Assembly (NCBI RefSeq): GCF_902686445.1
Contig: NW_025920104.1
Coordinates: forward strand, 496,001-560,000
Origin: Sciurus carolinensis
Lineage: Eukaryota; Chordata; Mammalia; Rodentia; Sciuridae
Reading direction: 5' to 3'
Length of the DNA stretch: 64,000 nt
Shown: in pieces, positions 59,753-64,000 of the stretch
Layout of the letters: every line of letters starts with the position of its first letter
Numbering within the stretch: position 1 is the stretch's first letter
The notes under the pieces: generated by a model
Told to the model about the DNA's origin: nothing
Databases searched by the model: none
What the model saw: only the letters and a program-made list of their open reading frames with translations
Made by a program: the position numbers and the translations under genes

Positions 59753-60344
59753 AATATCTTTAAAAACCTGCATAAACTACTACTCATCTCACAGAATTTC
59801 AGTACTAATTCAACAGTTACTTTTTATATACTGTTATTAAGAATTTGGATTCTTATTCACAAAAGGATTAAAGCAATAATTTTTACACATCCAGATGGCA
59901 TGAGGATAATCAAATATACAAAATGAAATTTTTCTTTCTTAGAGTTGCTTGAACTAACAACAGATTATTTCCACCATTGTCCCTACCTTTGTTGGAAATA
60001 CTCAAAAAAGTGATAATATATAAGCCTCTCCCCCTGATCCTCAGGGATATGTTCCAAGACCCCCAAAGGATATCTAAAACCATGAACACTAACACCACTC
60101 CCCAGTGATTTTTCCTAGGTAGCTTCAGTGTTCCCACAGAGTACTGGAGTTAGCCCATTCTTAATGTTTTATGCCCTGGTGCCTCCTTTGCATCACTATC
60201 CATTTTGGGTCACTATTAATTAAAACAAAATTATGTGATAAAAAATTGTGATACTGCAACAACCTGATAATGTGGAGGTAGTATATACAGTTTGGAGACA
60301 CTGGACAAAGGTATGTCCTCAGAGGGATGGAAGATTTTATCATG
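59753..60344. other. Intergenic, nothing recognised
   Basis: No gene or repeat is supported. Confidence 0.4.
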
Positions 60345-60445
60345 AGAGGCTGTCATTTGCCCAAGGACATGTACTGTGATGTGTCAGAGACAGGATTCAA
60401 ACCCATGCAGTCTGATTTTCAAAATCACATTTTAACTACCATTTT
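60345..60445 (+). repeat. MIR fragment (3' half)
   Basis: catttgcccaaggacatgt, gagacaggattcaaacccatgc agtctgatt matches the second half of the MIR consensus. Confidence 0.55.
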
Positions 60446-60909
60446 TATCATTGACTCTTTTGAATATTTACTAGTCATATATTTCTAAAGTTGTTAAGAA
60501 GAATAGTAAGATAACAAAATTGTAATAAATCAGGGACATTTTCCATGAGCAATTTAGAAATACTATTTTTTAAAATTTAATCAACAGATACTACTCAAAA
60601 TTTTTATGACTGTCACAATTATTTATTTATTCACAAAGCCAAAAAATGACTAAATTGTACTAAGGGCATTTACAATTTATTGAAATTCTTAATGAGTGTA
60701 ATAGATTACTATCAAGCACTAAATAACTAGACAGTCCACTCACAATAAAGGATCAAAGATAAGCCAAAGGCAGGTTACCAATGCCTCCTTTCTCTTCAAA
60801 TTTAATTAACATGAGTATTGTTTCATGTTCATTTATACAGATAAAATTTTTAAATTTAACTGAAATTTAACTCAGTAAGTTTAACCCATATTCAGTGCTT
60901 CAAGATTAT
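60446..60909. other. Intergenic, A/T-rich
   Basis: Nothing recognised. Confidence 0.4.
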
Positions 60910-61133
60910 GATTTCTCTTAATGGGGTGTGGGAGGGAGGCTAGAATGGAGGAAGGAGGGACTGTATAGAGGGAAAAGAGGGGTGGGAAGATTGGATGGGA
61001 GGGAAAAATAACAGAATGAATGAAACACCATTACCCTATGTAAATGTATGATTACACAAATGGTATGCCTCTACTTCATATACAAGCAGAGAATCAAGAT
61101 GTATTCCATTTGTTTACAATAAAAATAAATTAA
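60910..61133 (+). repeat. L1 3' UTR and A-rich tail
   Basis: A G-rich tract (ggggtgtgggagggaggc), caccattaccctatgtaaatg, cacaaatggtatgcctctac, ccatttgtttacaataaaaataaatta. Same order as at 8560-8900. It ends directly before the next L1 5' end. Confidence 0.75.
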
Positions 61134-61142
61134 GAGGTGGGC

Positions 61143-61153
61143 CAAGATGGCGG
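61143..61153 (+). promoter_or_regulatory. YY1-type site at the L1 5' end
   Basis: CAAGATGGCGG lies at the extreme 5' end of the L1, as in other mammalian L1 promoters where YY1 sets the transcription start. Confidence 0.65.
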
Positions 61154-61441
61154 ACTAGAGGGCGGCTGCATTTCACGCTGCTCCAGGACGCAAGATTCAA
61201 AAGAGGAGATAGTGACAGACTCGGGACCAACTCAAAGCTGCCGGGTGAGTCTCTCCTGTTGGGGAGGTGTCCTGGATGGGGCGGTAGCCCCGGAACGCAG
61301 GGAATTTGTGAAGTGGAGTTGCTCGGTGAGACGCCCCTCCCCCCGCTGGAGCGGTAAACACGGACAACTGGGATCATCGTAGAGGAGGCGGCTCAGCATA
61401 GCGCTTGGACTCGAGCAGACGCTGGGGCTTCAGGTGGCTGC

Positions 61442-62263
61442 CTGGGGAGGAGCTGCGTGGCGAGCTGTTTGGACCCAGAACAACCGATTCTGAACACTGG
61501 GGGGGTGACCGGAGGAAGAGGAGGAGCACGGTGGGACGCTTGGTCTAGGAGTGACTGCATCAGAGCCACCGGCGGTTGCCAGAGGAGGAGCTGCATGGTG
61601 AGCTGTTTGAACTCAGAGTGGGTGCTCCTGAGCGCCGGGAGACTGCCCGGAGGAAGAGGAGGAGCGCGGCGTGTTGCTTGACCTGGGAGTGACTGCATCA
61701 GAGCTGCAGGTGGTTGCCAGAGGAGGAGCTGCGTGGTGAACTGTTTGAACTCAGAGCGAGCGCTCCTGAGTGCCGGGAGGTTGCCCGGAGGAGGAGGAGG
61801 AGCGCGGCGTGTTGCTTGACCTGGGAGTGACTGCATCAGAGCCGCAGGTGGTTGCCAGAGGAGGAGCTGCGTGGTGAACTGTTTGAACTCAGAGCGAGCG
61901 CTCCTGAGTGCCGGGAGGTTGCTCGGAGGAGGAGGAGGAGCGCGGCGTGTTGCTTGACCTGGGAGTGACTGCATCAGAGCCGCGGGTGGTTGCCGGAGGA
62001 GGAGCTGCATGATGAGCTGTTTGAACTCGGAGCAGCTGCTCCAGAACACTGGTGGCCTGCCTGGAGGAGGAGAGCGGTGGGACACTTAGTCTGGGAGTGG
62101 CTGCATCAGAACCACAGGCGGTTGCCAGAGGAGGAGGCGAGTGGTGAGTTGATTGGACTAAAAGCAACCGCTCCCGAACACCGGTGGCCTGCCTGGAGGA
62201 GGAGCGTGGTGAGTCACCTGGTCTCGGAGCCACCGCTCCTGAACACCCAGGGGGCTACCCCAA
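61442..62263 (+). repeat. Six tandem ~138-bp repeats in the L1 5' UTR
   Basis: Unit starts are at about 61442, 61580, 61718, 61856, 61994 and 62126; the first four intervals are exactly 138 bases, the fifth 132. Each begins gccagaggaggagctgc or similar and contains gctgtttgaactcagag and gggagtgactgcatcagagc. Units 3 and 4 are nearly identical, the outer ones more diverged. Monomer-like repeats in an L1 promoter resemble the arrangement in mouse and rat L1, though the sequence looks unrelated. Confidence 0.9.
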
Positions 62264-63130
62264 GGAGGAGGAGGAGGAACAGGGCGGGTCACTTGGACTT
62301 GGAGTGACTGCCTAGGGCTACGGGTGGTTGGTGGGAGGAGGAGACCCGAAGTGAGTTGCTTGGACTCCTAGTGACTGCGTCGGAAAACGGGTGGCTGTCC
62401 AGAGGAGGAGGTGTGTGGCGGGTCTCTGGGTCTCGGAGCTATTGTATGGGGCTCCAGGTGGTGGCTCAGGTGAGGGGCTGCATAGCCAGGCGATTGGTGC
62501 AGAGCAGGGTCCCAGGAACTAGGGGGCTTCTTGTTGGAAGAGCCGCACAGAGACACGCCTAGGGGCAGAGCGAAGTTTCCAGGGCGGCGGGCAGATTCTC
62601 TGGGAGAGGCAGCCTAAGGAGACTCGCCTGCGAAGGGTGAGGCTCCCAGGACCAGGACGTAGGTCCTGGGCCCCTGGGATCGTTGCAGAGGAAGACAGCC
62701 CAGCCCAGGTGGTAGTTGTAGATTGAGGGGAACCTCTAGGAGGGAAACTGACCAGCGAGACGTCCCCACCGAGTGACTCTTCCCGGCCGGGGAGGTTTTT
62801 CCCACAAGGACAGTAAAGCCAGAGACATAGGCACAAACAGGCCTTGCCTCAGCCTGCAGTCTAGTTCCCCATTGGATGACCATTGGTCAACAAGTGGAGG
62901 CACCTCTGCCCACTATCAGGGAATATACACCACCTGAGGGTTACCACACTTAGAGAGGCAGCTTCTTCGTGAAGCTCTGCATTATCAACCTCCTCCAAGA
63001 CTTCAGGCTACTGAAGGATAAGAGGGGATATACTAGCAATCTTCAGGGACATTATAAGTTGATAGAGGAAATCTGCAATAGCTTAATGACCCACTGATTC
63101 CTGAACAATATGAGATAACAAGGGAAGAAA

Positions 63131-64000
63131 ATGCCCCAAACAAATCTAGATGTTACATCAATAAAATCCAACGACAGCATGGCAGAAGAAATGACAGAAA
63201 GGGAGTTCAGAATGTACATAATTAAAATGATTAGGGAACCAAACGATGAGATGAAAGAGCAAATGCAGGCATTGAATGATCGCACCAATCGACAGTTAAC
63301 AGAGCAAATTCAGGAAGCAAAAGATCATTTCAATAAAGAGTTAGAGATATTGAAAAAAAACCAAACAGAAATCCTTGAAATGAAGGAAACAATAAACCAA
63401 ATAAGAACTCCATAGAAAGCATAACCAATAGGATAGAACAGCTGGAAGACAGAACTTCAGATATTGAAGACAAAATATTTAACCTCGAAAACAAAGTTGA
63501 ACAAACAGAGAAGATGGTGAGAAATCATGAACAGAATCTCCAAGAACTATGGGATATCATGAAAAGGCCAAATTTGAGAATTATTGGGATTGAGGAAGGC
63601 TTAGAGAAACAAACCAAAGGAATGAACAATCTATTTGAAGAAATAATATCAGAAAATTTCCCAAATCTGAAGAATGAAATGGAAAATCAAGTCCAAGAGG
63701 CTTATAGGACTCCAAATACACAAAATTACAACAGACCCACACCAAGGCACATTATAATGAAAATACCTAACATACAAAATAAAGACAGAATTTTAAAGGC
63801 TGTGAGAGAAAAGAACCAAATTACATTCAGGGGGAAGCCAATACGGATATCAGCAGATTTTTCAATCCAGACCCTAAAAGCTAGAAGGGCCTGGAACAAC
63901 ATTTTTCAAGCTCTGAAAGAAAATGGATGCCAACCAAGAATCTTATACCCTGCAAAACTTACCTTCAAATTTGACGATGAAATAAGATCATTCCATGATA
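63131..64000 (+). pseudogene. L1 ORF1, one frameshift, truncated by the window
   Basis: ORF1p is the RNA-binding trimeric protein of the L1 particle. ATG at 63131 opens 94 codons (MPQTNLDVTS...), including an acidic/basic coiled-coil region (EQMQALNDRTNRQLTEQIQE). A single missing A near 63405 shifts the frame and gives TAG at 63413-63415. After the shift the frame is open to the end of the window. It holds the rest of the coiled coil (IEQLEDRTSDIEDKIFNLE), the RRM-like start RPNLRIIGIEEG, and the C-terminal domain with RILKAVREK and ITFRGKPIRISADFS. The frameshift is the only defect seen. Confidence 0.9.

Larger units (their letters stand above)
61134..64000 (+). mobile_element. LINE-1, 5' end to ORF1, runs off the window
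   Basis: Begins near gaggtgggccaagatggcgg actag, the usual start of a full-length L1 5' UTR including a YY1-type site. About 2 kb of G/C-rich 5' UTR with six tandem units is followed by ORF1 at 63131. There is no 5' truncation, so the element was inserted full length at its 5' side. Its 3' part is outside the window. Confidence 0.9.

Noticed and set aside
61393..62085. 230-codon minus-strand ORF, the longest simple frame outside the ERVs, with repeated ~46-residue units
   Set aside because: It is the antisense of the 138-bp L1 5' UTR repeats. Since 138 = 3 x 46, any open unit stays open in all copies. No independent evidence for a protein.

Overview
The window is vertebrate nuclear DNA: split leader/V immunoglobulin exons, LINE-1, SINEs, MaLR-like LTRs and endogenous retroviruses, with no operon-like gene order. 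SINEs of the B1 plus ID-like dimer form (clearest at 19549-19757) and an L1 3' tail ending in a tgtacaaccaa / aacaaataaa-type sequence point to a rodent, most likely of the squirrel family. That assignment rests on recall of repeat families, not on a search. The locus looks like part of an immunoglobulin kappa variable region in which every V segment I can see is dead.

Layout. 1-3.7 kb: intergenic DNA with one possible MaLR-like LTR. 3.7-8.9 kb: a stack of insertions. An L1 with an inverted 5' part and 13-bp target duplications landed next to an older L1 tail. It was then split by a class I, histidine-primer-like ERV on the minus strand (5-bp target duplication), and a small SINE later entered one ERV LTR. 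12.4-20.9 kb: three V-kappa pseudogenes in the same + orientation (about 13.0, 14.75 and 20.1 kb) with homologous 5' flanks. A fourth locus survives only as a V-kappa-type 3' flank at 40.74-40.93 kb. 21-31 kb: old L1 and MaLR-like fragments, SINEs and microsatellites, with no convincing gene.

32.5-40.3 kb: a nearly complete class II (betaretrovirus/IAP-like) ERV, here called ERV1. It has two LTRs, a 6-bp target duplication, a tRNA-Phe-type primer site, gag, dUTPase-protease, pol and a shrunken env. Gag and pol carry several breaks, but the dUTPase-protease frame is open and both -1 frameshift sites are still present in phase. 42.7-46.4 kb: a second, internally deleted relative (ERV2) with 51-bp tandem repeats in its leader and a gag stretch of different origin. 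ERV2 sits inside a much older minus-strand class II relic (about 42.2-48.1 kb). 48-51.8 kb: unassigned DNA including an unusually G/C-rich block. 51.8-57.0 kb: a second, longer member of the histidine-primer-like ERV family. 57-61.1 kb: MIR fragments, intergenic DNA and an L1 tail. 61.1-64 kb: the 5' end of a fresh-looking L1 with six ~138-bp promoter-region repeats and an ORF1 broken by one frameshift and cut off by the window end.

No functional host protein-coding gene is supported. What the window offers is insertion history and some structural oddities of the mobile elements, not a new multi-gene system.
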